Source: Prado023 sp963700475
GTDB taxonomy: Bacteria > Actinomycetota > Actinomycetes > S36-B12 > CAIYMF01
Length of the DNA: 64,000 bases
Assembly: GCA_963700475.1 (NCBI GenBank)
Contig: CAVOXR010000015.1
Span: forward strand, 649,258-713,257
Direction of reading: 5' to 3'
How positions within the stretch are numbered: the stretch's first letter is position 1; every line of letters begins with the position of its first letter. The notes beneath the pieces were generated by a model, which was not told the DNA's origin, did no database searches, and was given only the letters and a program-made list of their open reading frames with translations. The position numbers and the translations under genes are program-made. Of the stretch, positions 9,627 to 17,635 are shown piece by piece.

Positions 9627-9666
9627 GCGACCCCGTCATCGACGGGGGATGCAACGACGGGGTCGC
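9627..9666 (+). terminator. Hairpin terminator candidate after the response regulator gene
   Basis: A perfect 11-bp inverted repeat (GCGACCCCGTC at 9627-9637 and GACGGGGTCGC at 9656-9666) begins 13 bases after the stop codon. The left arm can instead pair with 9641-9647 (CCCCGTC, loop ATC, GACGGGG). There is no U-tract, as is common in high-GC actinomycetes. Confidence 0.55.
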
Positions 9667-10024
9667 GTAGCAACAGTACGCCCCACCGCGGCCCGCCCGC
9701 CACAGCAGCCTGCGTCCTGCCGTCACGGAATCCCGATGCCCCGGCGCCGGGATGTGGGGCGTGCTGGGGCAGCTCATCCCGGTGCCTCCCCGTCGCAGGC
9801 ACCGAGTGCGATCCCGCGGGCCGCTGCGCGCGCGTCCGCAGGACAAGCAAACCACCGGCCATGGGGGCAATCCCGGGTCGATCGGCCCGTGCCCCGTCCC
9901 CGGAACAGGGACAGGGCCGCAGGTGCAGGGGTCTGTGCACCCGCGAGGAGGTAGTGCCCGCGGGGTGCCCGGGGGCTCACCCGGGGTACGCTTCGGCCCA
10001 GCATCGAGGTGGATGGGGCGAGCC
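9667..10024. other. Gene-free region upstream of the lipid synthase gene
   Basis: About 360 bases with no convincing coding sequence on either strand. It holds an eight-bp inverted repeat (CGGTGCCT at 9780-9787, AGGCACCG at 9797-9804) and a GGGACAGGG-type hairpin near 9893-9925. CCCGGGG repeats lie near 9970-9985. I recognise no known riboswitch or structural RNA. It could be a long leader or hold an unrecognised small RNA. Confidence 0.35.
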
Positions 10025-10627
10025 ATGCGCGTGCAGGAGTCGCAGGTGCGGACCGACCTGGTCTGGACCCTGCCGAACGTGCTCAGTGGCATCCGCCTGC
10101 TGACCATCCCGCTGTTCGCCTGGCTGGCCCTGGTGCCGCAGCAGGACGCCCTGGCAGCTCTGGTCCTTGCACTCGGTGGGGCGACGGACTTCTTCGACGG
10201 CATGTTGGCCCGTCGCTGGAACCAGGTCACGCGGCTCGGCCAGCTGCTGGACCCCATCGCCGATCGCCTCTCCACTGTGACCGTCCTGGTCGTGTTCCTC
10301 ATCCGCGATGTGGTCCCGCTCTGGTTCGTGGCGCTCCTGGTCCTGCGCGACGCCGTCCTGACTGTGGAGATGGGGCGCTTGAAGAGCCGGGGCGTCACCG
10401 GGCTCCCGGTCAACTTCATCGGCAAGGCAGCGACATTCCACTTGATGATCTCCTTCCCCCTGCTCCTCTGGGGGGCTGACCCGCAGACGGTGATCGAGGA
10501 GTTGGCTCGTATCGCAGGGTGGGCATTCGCCCTGTGGGGCACGGGCCTTTACCTCTACAGCGGGGCGCTCTACATGCGCCAGACGCGCGAGGTGATGTCC
10601 CAGTTGCCCGCCCCGGCCGGGGCCTAG
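10025..10627 (+). CDS. CDP-alcohol phosphatidyltransferase (PgsA2-like)
   Basis: Integral-membrane phospholipid synthase of 200 residues. The complete family signature DFFDGMLARR...GQLLDPIADR (D-x2-DG-x2-AR-x8-G-x3-D-x3-D) is present. The hydrophobic segments after it complete the usual six-helix fold. It would transfer a phosphatidyl group from CDP-diacylglycerol to a polar acceptor such as glycerol-3-phosphate, phosphatidylglycerol or inositol phosphate. An alternative ATG lies 12 bases upstream. The next gene starts three bases after the stop, so the two are coupled. From memory the same pairing is found in Streptomyces. Confidence 0.85.
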   Translation: MRVQESQVRTDLVWTLPNVLSGIRLLTIPLFAWLALVPQQDALAALVLALGGATDFFDGMLARRWNQVTRLGQLLDPIADRLSTVTVLVVFLIRDVVPLWFVALLVLRDAVLTVEMGRLKSRGVTGLPVNFIGKAATFHLMISFPLLLWGADPQTVIEELARIAGWAFALWGTGLYLYSGALYMRQTREVMSQLPAPAGA

Positions 10628-10630
10628 CCC

Positions 10631-13129
10631 ATGCGCGCCGTCGTGATGGCCGGCGGTGAGGGCACCCGCCTGCGACCACTGACCACGAACGTGCCCAAGC
10701 CGCTCCTGCCCGTCGTGGGCGAGCCGATCATGGGCCACCTGCTGCGCCTGCTGAACAAGCACGGGATCGACCAGGCGGTCGTGACGGTGCAGTACCTGGC
10801 TGCCAGCATCCGCTCGTACTTCGGCGATGGTGACGAGTACGGCGTCCGGCTGTCGTATGCGACGGAATCCGTCCCCCTGGGTACCGCAGGCAGCGTCAAG
10901 AACGCTGAGCAGGGACTGGCTGGCGAGCCATTCCTCGTGGTCTCCGGCGACGCACTGACCGACATCGACCTCACGGCCCTCGTGGAGTTCCACCAGCGGA
11001 CCGGGGCGATCGTGACCGTGGCCCTGGCCCGCAAGCCGAACGTGATCGAGTTCGGGAACGTCATCACCGCTGAGGACGGGCGCATCGAGCGGTTCATCGA
11101 GAAGCCGACCTGGGGCCAGGTGTTCTCCGACACCGTCAACACCGGCATCTACGTGATGGCCCCGGAGGTCCTGGACCTCGTCCCGGTCGACGAGAAGGTG
11201 GACTGGTCGGCCGACATATTCCCGAAGCTCATGGCGGCGGGGGAGTCGATCTACGGGTATGTGACCGACCGCTACTGGGAGGACGTCGGCACGATCGACA
11301 GCTACTTGGCCGTCCAGGGCGACGTACTCCGAGGCAGGGTGGATGCCCAGGTGGGGGGCTTCGAGGTCGCCCCCCAGGTGTGGCTCGGAGAGGGCGCGGT
11401 GGTCGACCCCGGTGCCCGGCTCGAGTCCCCGTGCTTCCTCGGGGCCCATGTGCGGGTGGAGACGGACTGTGTCGTCGGGCCGGGCACCGTCCTGGGCAGC
11501 AACGTGGTCCTGCGTCGTGGTGCGCGGGTCGTGGGCTCGCTGCTCGACGCCAGCGTGTACGTCGACGCGGGCTCGGAGATCACCTCGGCGCTGATCGGTC
11601 GATCCTGTGAGGTCCGGGCCCGGGTCCACATCGCGCCGGGTGCGGTCATCGCCGACAAGTGCGTGCTCGGCGAGGAGGTCCAGGTCAGCGCGGGGGTCCA
11701 CGTCTACCCGGACAAGCAGATCGAGGCGGGTGCGGTCCTCACCGACAACGTCATCTGGGAGGCCCAGGCGCATCGTTCGCTGTTCGGTCCCCGGGGCGTG
11801 AGCGGGATCGTCAACCTCGACATCACCCCGGAGATGGTCGTGCGCCTCGGGGTCGCATATGCCGCGCTGCTGCCCAAGGGCTCCACGGTGACGGTAGGAC
11901 GCGACCACTCCCGAGCAGCCCGGGCGATGAACCGGGCGCTCGCCGGCTCGCTGACGGCGGCCGGGCTGAACGTGCGCGACCTGCGGATCACGCCCCTGCC
12001 GGTCGCGCGGACGGACACGGCGCGCGCCGCCCAGGGCGGGGTCTACCTGCGGACGACCCTGGGCGTGCCGGAGAGCCTGGATCTGCTCCTTCTGGATCGC
12101 AGCGGTTCGGATCTCTCCGTGGCCGAGCAGCAGAGGCTCGAGCGGATCCTCGTCCGTCGGGACTTCCGTCGCGCCTTCCCCGGTGAGATCGGTGACATCC
12201 ACACGCCGCACCGATCGGTCGATGAGTACGCCGCACAACTCGCCGGTTCGATCGACACATCGGGCGTCGCCGAAGCGGGGCTGAAGGTGGTGATCGACAC
12301 CGGTTCGGGCCCGTCCACACTGGTGCTCCCCCGGGTGCTCTCGTCGTTGCCGGTGAGCGTCCTGACGGTCAACAACAGGCTGGATGAGGAGAACCCAACC
12401 TCGACCGGCCCCTCGTACCACGCGGCCATGGCTCGGCTGGCCGAGCTCGTCTCGTCGTCGCGCTCGGACCTCGGCGTCCGCTTCGACCCGACCGGTGAGC
12501 GACTGTCCTTGGTGGATGAGACTGGCCGGCCGTTCGACCACGGACGCACGCTCCTGGTCATGCTGGATCTGGTGGCCGCCGAGCGTCGCACCGGGGTGGT
12601 CGCCCTTCCAGCCCACACCACGCGGGTCGCCGAGGAGGTCACCAACTACCACTCGGTGGGCGTGGTCTGGACCGGGTCCTCGACCGCAGCCCTGTCTGCC
12701 CAGGCGCGCGCGACCCCCGACCTGATCTTCGCCGGCGATGGCAGGGGCGGCTTCATCGTGCCCGAGATGGGGCCGAACGTCGACGGCCTCGCGGCGTTCG
12801 TCCGACTGGTCGGAATGGTGGCGCGCACCAAGCTGACGCTGTCGGCGATCGACCGGCGCATCCCCCAGGTGCACATGGCCCGGTCCGCGGTGCCGACGCC
12901 CTGGGCCCGGCGGGGGACGGTCATGCGTCTGCTCGTGGAGGCCGCGGGCGACCGTGCGGTCGACACGGCCGAGGGCGTGCGGATCCGGGAGCCCGATGGG
13001 AGCTGGGTCCTGGCCGTGCCCGACCAGTCGGAGGCAGTGATCCGGCTCTGGGCCGAGGCCTCGAGCGACGAGCGCGCCGACGCCCTGCTTCGGGAGTGGT
13101 TCGACCTCATCGAGTCCGGGGTGACGTGA
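10631..13129 (+). CDS. Mannose-1-phosphate guanylyltransferase fused to a phosphomannomutase-like domain
   Basis: Long 832-residue fusion. Residues 1-230 form a nucleotidyltransferase domain with the signature AGGEGTRLRPLT and VPKPLLPV. Residues about 250-360 are left-handed beta-helix repeats. Residues 370-832 resemble phosphohexomutases (sugar-phosphate loop GDGRGGFIVPE near 700). The active-site serine loop (TASHNP type) is not recognisable where expected, so the mutase domain may be inactive or regulatory. The likely role is GDP-mannose or another NDP-sugar supply for envelope glycans and mannolipids. Its stop overlaps the next ATG by one base (TGATG). Confidence 0.85.
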   Translation: MRAVVMAGGEGTRLRPLTTNVPKPLLPVVGEPIMGHLLRLLNKHGIDQAVVTVQYLAASIRSYFGDGDEYGVRLSYATESVPLGTAGSVKNAEQGLAGEPFLVVSGDALTDIDLTALVEFHQRTGAIVTVALARKPNVIEFGNVITAEDGRIERFIEKPTWGQVFSDTVNTGIYVMAPEVLDLVPVDEKVDWSADIFPKLMAAGESIYGYVTDRYWEDVGTIDSYLAVQGDVLRGRVDAQVGGFEVAPQVWLGEGAVVDPGARLESPCFLGAHVRVETDCVVGPGTVLGSNVVLRRGARVVGSLLDASVYVDAGSEITSALIGRSCEVRARVHIAPGAVIADKCVLGEEVQVSAGVHVYPDKQIEAGAVLTDNVIWEAQAHRSLFGPRGVSGIVNLDITPEMVVRLGVAYAALLPKGSTVTVGRDHSRAARAMNRALAGSLTAAGLNVRDLRITPLPVARTDTARAAQGGVYLRTTLGVPESLDLLLLDRSGSDLSVAEQQRLERILVRRDFRRAFPGEIGDIHTPHRSVDEYAAQLAGSIDTSGVAEAGLKVVIDTGSGPSTLVLPRVLSSLPVSVLTVNNRLDEENPTSTGPSYHAAMARLAELVSSSRSDLGVRFDPTGERLSLVDETGRPFDHGRTLLVMLDLVAAERRTGVVALPAHTTRVAEEVTNYHSVGVVWTGSSTAALSAQARATPDLIFAGDGRGGFIVPEMGPNVDGLAAFVRLVGMVARTKLTLSAIDRRIPQVHMARSAVPTPWARRGTVMRLLVEAAGDRAVDTAEGVRIREPDGSWVLAVPDQSEAVIRLWAEASSDERADALLREWFDLIESGVT

Positions 13130-14001
13130 TGTCGACCTCGACGACCCGGTCACCGGATCCGGCGACCGGGCAGCAGGCGCCCAGTGCTCGTGAGCGCCTG
13201 AACCTGATCGACCAGATCACCCTCACAGCCGTGGCCAGCGACTACGCCGACGCGGGCGGAGGGCAACCCGCGGGGTCGCGGCGCCAGCGGATGCTCGTTG
13301 CAGCTGTGGCCCTCGGGCTCTCCGGCTTCGTCCTGGCCCTGGGCCTCTCGGCGCGCGTCCTCAACGACCCCGTCGTCAACGAGCAGCGCTCAGCCCTCAT
13401 CGATCGGATCGCGGCCGCCGACGACCGCAACGAGGCGCTCATCGCCGAGGTGGACACCGCCCGGCAGGAGCTTGTCCAAGCACGGGAGGACAACCTGCGG
13501 GTCACGTTGGACGGTGCCCTCCTGGCCACGCAGATCGAGGCCCTCGAGCTCGTCACCGGGTATGCGCCGGTCGAGGGGCCCGGGGCCGTGGTCACGCTCA
13601 CCGACGCTCCTGTGAAGGAGGGCGCGGAGGGTACGGACGTCGAGAACGTGCTTGACAGCGATGTCCAGAGGGCCGTGAACGGGTTGTGGTCCGTCGGCGC
13701 CGAAGCGATCGCGGTGAACGGGCAGCGCCTGACGGCCCAGTCCGCGATCCGGTCCGCGGCCGGGGCCATCCTGGTCAACTACAGGCCGCTGAAGCCGCCC
13801 TACCGCGTCGAGGCGATCGGCCCCCCGGATCTGGCTGAGAGGTTCGCGACAACCCCAGATGCCCGGGAGTTGGCCAGTGTCTCCACCCAGTTCGGCATAG
13901 GCTTGGAGACGTCGTCCGTCGACATGATCAGTCTGCGGTCCGCCACCTCTCCGCTGCCCTCGGACGCGGAGGTCGTCGGGCCAGGGGAGCTGACGGACTG
14001 A
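13129..14001 (+). CDS. DUF881 membrane-anchored protein
   Basis: Protein of 290 residues with a cytoplasmic N-terminus, one membrane segment (about 62-82), a coiled coil (about 95-135) and the DUF881 domain (GYAPVEGPGAVVTLTD onward). The function is unknown. The family resembles Bacillus YlxW/YlxX, and paired copies flanking a small basic protein are conserved in actinomycetes. The ATG overlaps the upstream stop. It is the first of three genes of this membrane set. Confidence 0.82.
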   Translation: MSTSTTRSPDPATGQQAPSARERLNLIDQITLTAVASDYADAGGGQPAGSRRQRMLVAAVALGLSGFVLALGLSARVLNDPVVNEQRSALIDRIAAADDRNEALIAEVDTARQELVQAREDNLRVTLDGALLATQIEALELVTGYAPVEGPGAVVTLTDAPVKEGAEGTDVENVLDSDVQRAVNGLWSVGAEAIAVNGQRLTAQSAIRSAAGAILVNYRPLKPPYRVEAIGPPDLAERFATTPDARELASVSTQFGIGLETSSVDMISLRSATSPLPSDAEVVGPGELTD

Positions 14002-14032
14002 TGCGTGCACTCACAGGTGAGGGGGAGGGCTG

Positions 14033-14365
14033 ATGATCGCGCTCATCGGGCTCATCATCGGGGTGGTGGCCGGGCTCATCATCGAGCCCACGGTCCCCAT
14101 CTGGCTGGAGCCCTACCTGCCGATCGCCGTGATCGCGGCCCTTGACGCCGTCGTCGGCGCCATCCGCGCACTGCTCGATGGGGTGTTCCGCGACCGCGTC
14201 TTCGTGATCTCCTTCCTGAGCAACGTGCTCGTCGCTGCATTCATCGTGTGGATCGGGGATCTGCTCGGAGTCGGCAGCCAGATGTCCACCGGGGTCGTGG
14301 TGGTCCTGACGATGCGCATCTTCGCCAACGCCGCAGCCATCCGCCGGCACATCCTCAAGGCGTGA
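14033..14365 (+). CDS. sbp: Small basic protein (Sbp family, DUF1290)
   Basis: A 110-residue, almost wholly hydrophobic protein with three to four membrane helices and the family motif LDAVVGAIRALLDGVF. The role is unknown; in Bacillus the homologue lies beside cell-division genes. A GAGGGGGAGGG ribosome-binding site precedes the ATG. It sits between the two DUF881 genes, with two bases before the second, so the three products probably act together at the membrane. Confidence 0.85.
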   Translation: MIALIGLIIGVVAGLIIEPTVPIWLEPYLPIAVIAALDAVVGAIRALLDGVFRDRVFVISFLSNVLVAAFIVWIGDLLGVGSQMSTGVVVVLTMRIFANAAAIRRHILKA

Positions 14366-14367
14366 TC

Positions 14368-15153
14368 ATGGCCAGCGACGACACCACGGACACGGGCGGC
14401 CCGGCAGCCGGGATCCAGAACCCCGACGAGCCGGCCGGGGACTTCCACCAGACCTCCCTGTGGCGCTGGAGTGGTCCGGCGAGCCTCATCGGGGGGGCGC
14501 TGTTCGCAGTCCTGGGGTGGATGTTCGTGGCCGGCGCGATCGCTCAGGGCAGCGACGAGGCCCTGGCCAATGCCCGGCCCGATGAGCTCGTCCAGATCCT
14601 CGACAGCCTCGACGCCGAGAACAACCGGCTCGAGCAGGAGAAGCGCCGGCTGGCCGCTGAGGTCGAGTCCCTGACCTCCGGCAGCGATGCCGCAGCCCTG
14701 GCTCAGGCCCAGAACCGCAAGGAGTCCCTCGAGGTCCTCGCGGGAACGACGAAGGTGCGCGGCCCCGGCGTGCGGATCGTGATCCGCGATGAGGACGGCG
14801 GGGTGGACGCGGCGGAGATCCTGGACACGGTGCAGGAGCTGCGCGACGCGGGTGCCGAGAGCATCGAGGTGGCAGAGCGGCGCGTGGTCGTGAACACCTG
14901 GTTCGCCAACCCGCCGGACACGGGTACTCCGGCGATCCTCATCTCGGGGGAGCTCCGCCCCTCCCCGTACACGATCCTGGCCATCGGTGATCCCGAGACC
15001 CTGGCCACCGCGATGGAGATCCCCGGCGGGGTCGCGGACTCGGTGCGCACAGCCGGTGCCCTGTTCGAGATGGAGCAGCGTGACGCGCTGGAGATCACCT
15101 CGACTGTTCCGCTGACGACCCCCGAGTACGCTGAACCGGTGGACCAGGGCTGA
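14368..15153 (+). CDS. DUF881 membrane-anchored protein, second copy
   Basis: 261 residues: a short cytoplasmic tail, one membrane segment (about 40-60), a coiled coil (about 75-120) and the DUF881 domain (GTTKVRGPGVRIVIRDEDGG...). It is homologous to the product two genes upstream but clearly diverged, so this is an old duplication. The start ATG lies two bases after the small basic protein stop. The C-terminus is acidic. Function is unknown. Confidence 0.82.
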   Translation: MASDDTTDTGGPAAGIQNPDEPAGDFHQTSLWRWSGPASLIGGALFAVLGWMFVAGAIAQGSDEALANARPDELVQILDSLDAENNRLEQEKRRLAAEVESLTSGSDAAALAQAQNRKESLEVLAGTTKVRGPGVRIVIRDEDGGVDAAEILDTVQELRDAGAESIEVAERRVVVNTWFANPPDTGTPAILISGELRPSPYTILAIGDPETLATAMEIPGGVADSVRTAGALFEMEQRDALEITSTVPLTTPEYAEPVDQG

Positions 15154-15215
15154 GTCCCTGCAAGGCCCCGCCCACCCCGAACACGCCAGCCATGACGCAG
15201 CCCGATGGAGGACCC

Positions 15216-15605
15216 ATGTACCCCGATGACCTGCGCTACACCCCTGAGCACGAGTGGATCCGCCGGGAGAGCCCGACCGTCCTGCGCTTCGGGATCACGT
15301 CCTTCGCGACCGAGGCCCTCGGCGACGTCGTGTATGTCGCGCTGCCGGCCGTGGGCAGCGCGCTGACCGGGGGTCAGCCGTGCGGGGAGGTTGAGTCGAC
15401 CAAGTCCGTCAGCGACCTGTACGCCCCGCTGGACGGGACCGTCGCCGACGTCAACGGCGCCCTCGAGGACTCCCCGGAGATGGTCAACGCCGAGCCGTAC
15501 GGCGAGGGCTGGATGGTCGATGTCGAGTGCGCATCCGCCGACGAGGCCGACGCCGCGTGGTCATTGCTCCTCACTGCCGCCCAGTACGCCGACGGTCTTT
15601 CCTAG
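15216..15605 (+). CDS. gcvH: Glycine cleavage system H protein
   Basis: Lipoyl carrier of the glycine cleavage complex; it shuttles the aminomethyl group between the P, T and L proteins. The 129-residue length fits the family. The lipoylated lysine is K63 in GEVESTKSVSDLYAPL. The ATG at 15216 was chosen over one 24 bases upstream because GGAGG lies at the right distance and the protein then starts as MYPDDLRYTPEHEW, as family members do. gcvP lies 2.7 kb downstream beyond the FHA and MerR genes. gcvT is not in the window. Confidence 0.93.
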   Translation: MYPDDLRYTPEHEWIRRESPTVLRFGITSFATEALGDVVYVALPAVGSALTGGQPCGEVESTKSVSDLYAPLDGTVADVNGALEDSPEMVNAEPYGEGWMVDVECASADEADAAWSLLLTAAQYADGLS

Positions 15606-15612
15606 CCAGGGG

Positions 15613-15643
15613 TTGACCGGCCCCTCGGGGGGTCGGATAGGTT
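15613..15643 (+). promoter_or_regulatory. Promoter of the FHA-MerR genes
   Basis: TTGACC at 15613-15618 and TAGGTT at 15638-15643 are separated by 19 bases, a long spacer seen in MerR-controlled promoters. The spacer contains CCCCTCGGGG, which may also act as the gcvH terminator. An operator-like motif begins 15 bases after the -10 box. Confidence 0.45.
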
Positions 15644-15658
15644 TGCCCCCGAGGTGAA

Positions 15659-15679
15659 CCTAGACCTCAGGTAGAGGGT
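15659..15679 (+). promoter_or_regulatory. Operator-like motif, copy 1
   Basis: A 21-base motif, CCTAGACCTCAGGTAGAGGG plus T, shares 15 of 21 positions and identical spacing with a second copy at 17483-17503. It lies just downstream of the probable start site of the FHA gene mRNA, where a bound protein could block transcription. Confidence 0.4.
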
Positions 15680-15727
15680 CCCTCACGGGGCTTCAGGGCG
15701 GGGATTCAGGGTCAGGACGGAGACGAC

Positions 15728-16222
15728 GTGGGGCGTTCGTGCCAGCAGTGCGGCCAGGAGATGTCCGATCTGGCGCGCTTCTGCAGCAACTGCGGTGCGC
15801 CCCTGGTCGACCTCAGCGCTGAGCAGGAGATCGAATCCACCGGCAACCTCGATGTCCCGGTGTCTGCAACGGGACCGCTGGGCACGGTCGGCACGGGCAG
15901 CGTCGGGTCCGTGGCCGCGGGGACGGCCATGCTGATCGTGCGGCGCGGCCCCAGCGAGGGCACGTCGTTCGTCCTCGACTCCGACCTGGTCACGGTCGGG
16001 CGCTCCGACGACGCCGACGTCGTCCTCGATGACGTCACGGTCTCGCGCCGGCACGCGCAGTTCATCCGCGACGCCCAGGGCTGGCAGTGCCGCGACGTGG
16101 GGAGCCTGAACGGGACCTACGTCAACCGGGAGCGGATCGACGCGACCGCCCTGGCCGGCGGGGACGAGGTCCAGATCGGCAAGTACCGCTTCGTGTTCCT
16201 CGTGGGGGGTGGCCAGTCATGA
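15728..16222 (+). CDS. garA: Zinc-ribbon/FHA-domain protein (GarA-like)
   Basis: 164-residue phosphothreonine-binding protein. The N-terminal zinc ribbon has two CxxC pairs (C5/C8 and C19/C22). The FHA domain covers about 70-160, with GRSDDADVVLDD, SRRHAQF and GSLNGTYVNRERI. In mycobacteria GarA switches carbon flux at the 2-oxoglutarate branch after phosphorylation by Ser/Thr kinases. Here the ETTxxF phosphosite is not exact (only ESTGN at about 36-40), so regulation may differ. Its stop overlaps the MerR start (ATGA). From memory the gcvH-FHA-MerR order matches Rv1826-Rv1828. Confidence 0.85.
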   Translation: MGRSCQQCGQEMSDLARFCSNCGAPLVDLSAEQEIESTGNLDVPVSATGPLGTVGTGSVGSVAAGTAMLIVRRGPSEGTSFVLDSDLVTVGRSDDADVVLDDVTVSRRHAQFIRDAQGWQCRDVGSLNGTYVNRERIDATALAGGDEVQIGKYRFVFLVGGGQS

Positions 16223-16956
16223 GCACGGCTGCAGCGTCGGACGGGCTGCTGAGCATCGGGGAGGTCCTGCACCTGCTGCGCTCGGACTTCCCGGACGTCA
16301 GCATCTCCAAGATCCGCTACCTGGAGGCCGAGGACCTCGTCGAACCGCAGCGGACCCCCTCCGGGTACCGGAAGTTCACCCGCGCCGACGCCGAGCGACT
16401 TCGCTACGTGCTTCGGATGCAGCGCGACCACTACCTGCCCCTGAAGGTCATCCGCGAGCACCTCGACGCGATCGACCGGGGTCTGCAGCCCGCGCCCCTG
16501 AGTGCCACGGACACCGCACCTCGGGCGCTCGTGGCCACGGACACCTATCCCTCGCCTGAGGATCTCGTTGCCGAGAGCCAGGAGCTGCGCCTGTCGCGCA
16601 AGGAGCTGCTCGAGGAGTCCGGCATCACCAACGAGGTCCTTCGCGAGCTCGAGTCCTTCGGGCTGGTCGCCCAGGCGCCAGGCACCTCCTACTACGACGC
16701 GACAGCACTGCAGGTCGCCCGCATCGCGGCGGAGATGGCCCAGTTCGGCTACGGCCCCCGACACCTGCGCCCGTTCCGCCTCGCCGCCGATCGTGAGCTC
16801 TCGTTGGTCGAGCAGGTCGTCAAGCCGATGGCCCATGGACGCCACGAGGACAGCGCCGCCAAGGCGGAGGAGGCGGCCCGCGCGATCGCGACGCTGGCCA
16901 TCCAGTTGCACGTCGCCCTGGTCAAGGCAGGGCTGCCCCGGACGCTCGGGCGCTGA
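16219..16956 (+). CDS. ftsR: MerR-family regulator (FtsR/Rv1828-like)
   Basis: 245-residue transcription regulator. The N-terminal winged helix-turn-helix (about 8-80) has the MerR signature SKIRYLEAEDLVEPQRTPSG. A longer second domain (about 105-235) ends with an alpha-helical effector or dimer region. Orthologues in corynebacteria regulate ftsZ and cell growth, which is the basis for the name. The ATG overlaps the FHA gene stop. It is a candidate ligand for the two CCTA...GAGGGT motifs nearby, though the downstream MerR is equally possible. Confidence 0.82.
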   Translation: MSTAAASDGLLSIGEVLHLLRSDFPDVSISKIRYLEAEDLVEPQRTPSGYRKFTRADAERLRYVLRMQRDHYLPLKVIREHLDAIDRGLQPAPLSATDTAPRALVATDTYPSPEDLVAESQELRLSRKELLEESGITNEVLRELESFGLVAQAPGTSYYDATALQVARIAAEMAQFGYGPRHLRPFRLAADRELSLVEQVVKPMAHGRHEDSAAKAEEAARAIATLAIQLHVALVKAGLPRTLGR

Positions 16957-16996
16957 GCGATGGTGGGTCCAGCCCACCGGGTCTAGTCTGGGCGAC

Positions 16997-17467
16997 GTGG
17001 ATGGGTACCAGGCAGTTGAAGTCGTCGGCGTTCGGGTGGAGATGCCTTCCAACGCGCCGATCGTGCTGGTGCGTCCGATCACCGGGGGAGCGCTGCTGCC
17101 CATCTGGATCGGGCCCAACGAGGCGGCGGCGATCGCCATGGCCCAGCAGGGCGTGGCCGCGCCCCGTCCCCTGACCCACGACCTGTTCATCGCGACGTTG
17201 ATCCAGCTCGGGACCCCGCTCCAGTCGGTGCGGATCACCCGGTTGGAGGAGGGTGTGTTCTACGCCGAGCTGGTCCTTGGGGGGCAGAGCGTCGACGCCC
17301 GCCCGTCGGATGCCATCGCCCTGGCCCTGCGTGCGGGAGTGCCGATCCTGCTCTCCGACGAGGTCCTCGCCGAGGCCGGAGTGGCGCCTGACCCCGACGA
17401 GGAGGTCGACGAGGTGGAGCAGTTCCGCGAGTTCCTCGACACGGTGACACCCCAGGACTTCCAGTAG
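16997..17467 (+). CDS. Bifunctional nuclease family protein (DUF151)
   Basis: 156-residue protein of the BFN family, described in plants as having DNase and RNase activity; the bacterial role is unclear. Typical sequence includes LPIWIGPNEAAAIA and DARPSDAIALALRAGVPI. The C-terminal tail is acidic (DPDEEVDEVEQ). The start is GTG at 16997. A TAGTCT box six bases upstream and no ribosome-binding site suggest a leaderless mRNA. It lies between two MerR genes, as in Mycobacterium (Rv1829, from memory). Confidence 0.87.
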   Translation: MDGYQAVEVVGVRVEMPSNAPIVLVRPITGGALLPIWIGPNEAAAIAMAQQGVAAPRPLTHDLFIATLIQLGTPLQSVRITRLEEGVFYAELVLGGQSVDARPSDAIALALRAGVPILLSDEVLAEAGVAPDPDEEVDEVEQFREFLDTVTPQDFQ

Positions 17468-17482
17468 ACGTGAGGGGCTTCA

Positions 17483-17503
17483 CCTAACCCTCAACTTGAG
17501 GGT
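17483..17503 (+). promoter_or_regulatory. Operator-like palindrome, copy 2
   Basis: The core ACCCTCAA-C-TTGAGGGT (17487-17503) is a perfect eight-bp palindrome, preceded by CCTA as in copy 1 at 15659-15679. It lies about 35 bases upstream of the -35 box of the second MerR gene. That position suits an activator or a distal repressor. Confidence 0.45.
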
Positions 17504-17537
17504 GAGACTTTGCCCCGGCGTGTCGGAGTGGACGCCG

Positions 17538-17566
17538 TTGACGTGGCGTGCTCAGGGCCCTAGTTT
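17538..17566 (+). promoter_or_regulatory. Promoter of the second MerR gene
   Basis: TTGACG (17538-17543), a 17-base spacer and TAGTTT (17561-17566) make a near-consensus housekeeping promoter. The start site near 17573 leaves a leader of about 60 bases with GGAGG at 17621-17625. Confidence 0.6.
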
Positions 17567-17583
17567 CGGGGCAGGAATTCCGC

Positions 17584-17599
17584 CGGTGTAACTACGCCG
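17584..17599. promoter_or_regulatory. Palindrome in the leader of the second MerR gene
   Basis: CGGTGTA-AC-TACGCCG is symmetrical except for one pair. It lies just after the predicted start site, so it could be an autoregulatory site. No protein can be assigned to it from sequence. Confidence 0.3.
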
Positions 17600-17635
17600 A
17601 CGAAAGATGCCACATCGACCGGAGGCCAGGCGCAG

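Noticed and set aside
9977..13153. Open frame of over 1,000 codons on the minus strand
   Set aside because: It is antisense to the guanylyltransferase-phosphomannomutase fusion, has no recognisable domain and lacks a start signal.
15154..15215. Glycine riboswitch before gcvH or gcvP
   Set aside because: Neither this gap nor 18197-18265 contains the conserved glycine aptamer pairs; gcvP appears leaderless.
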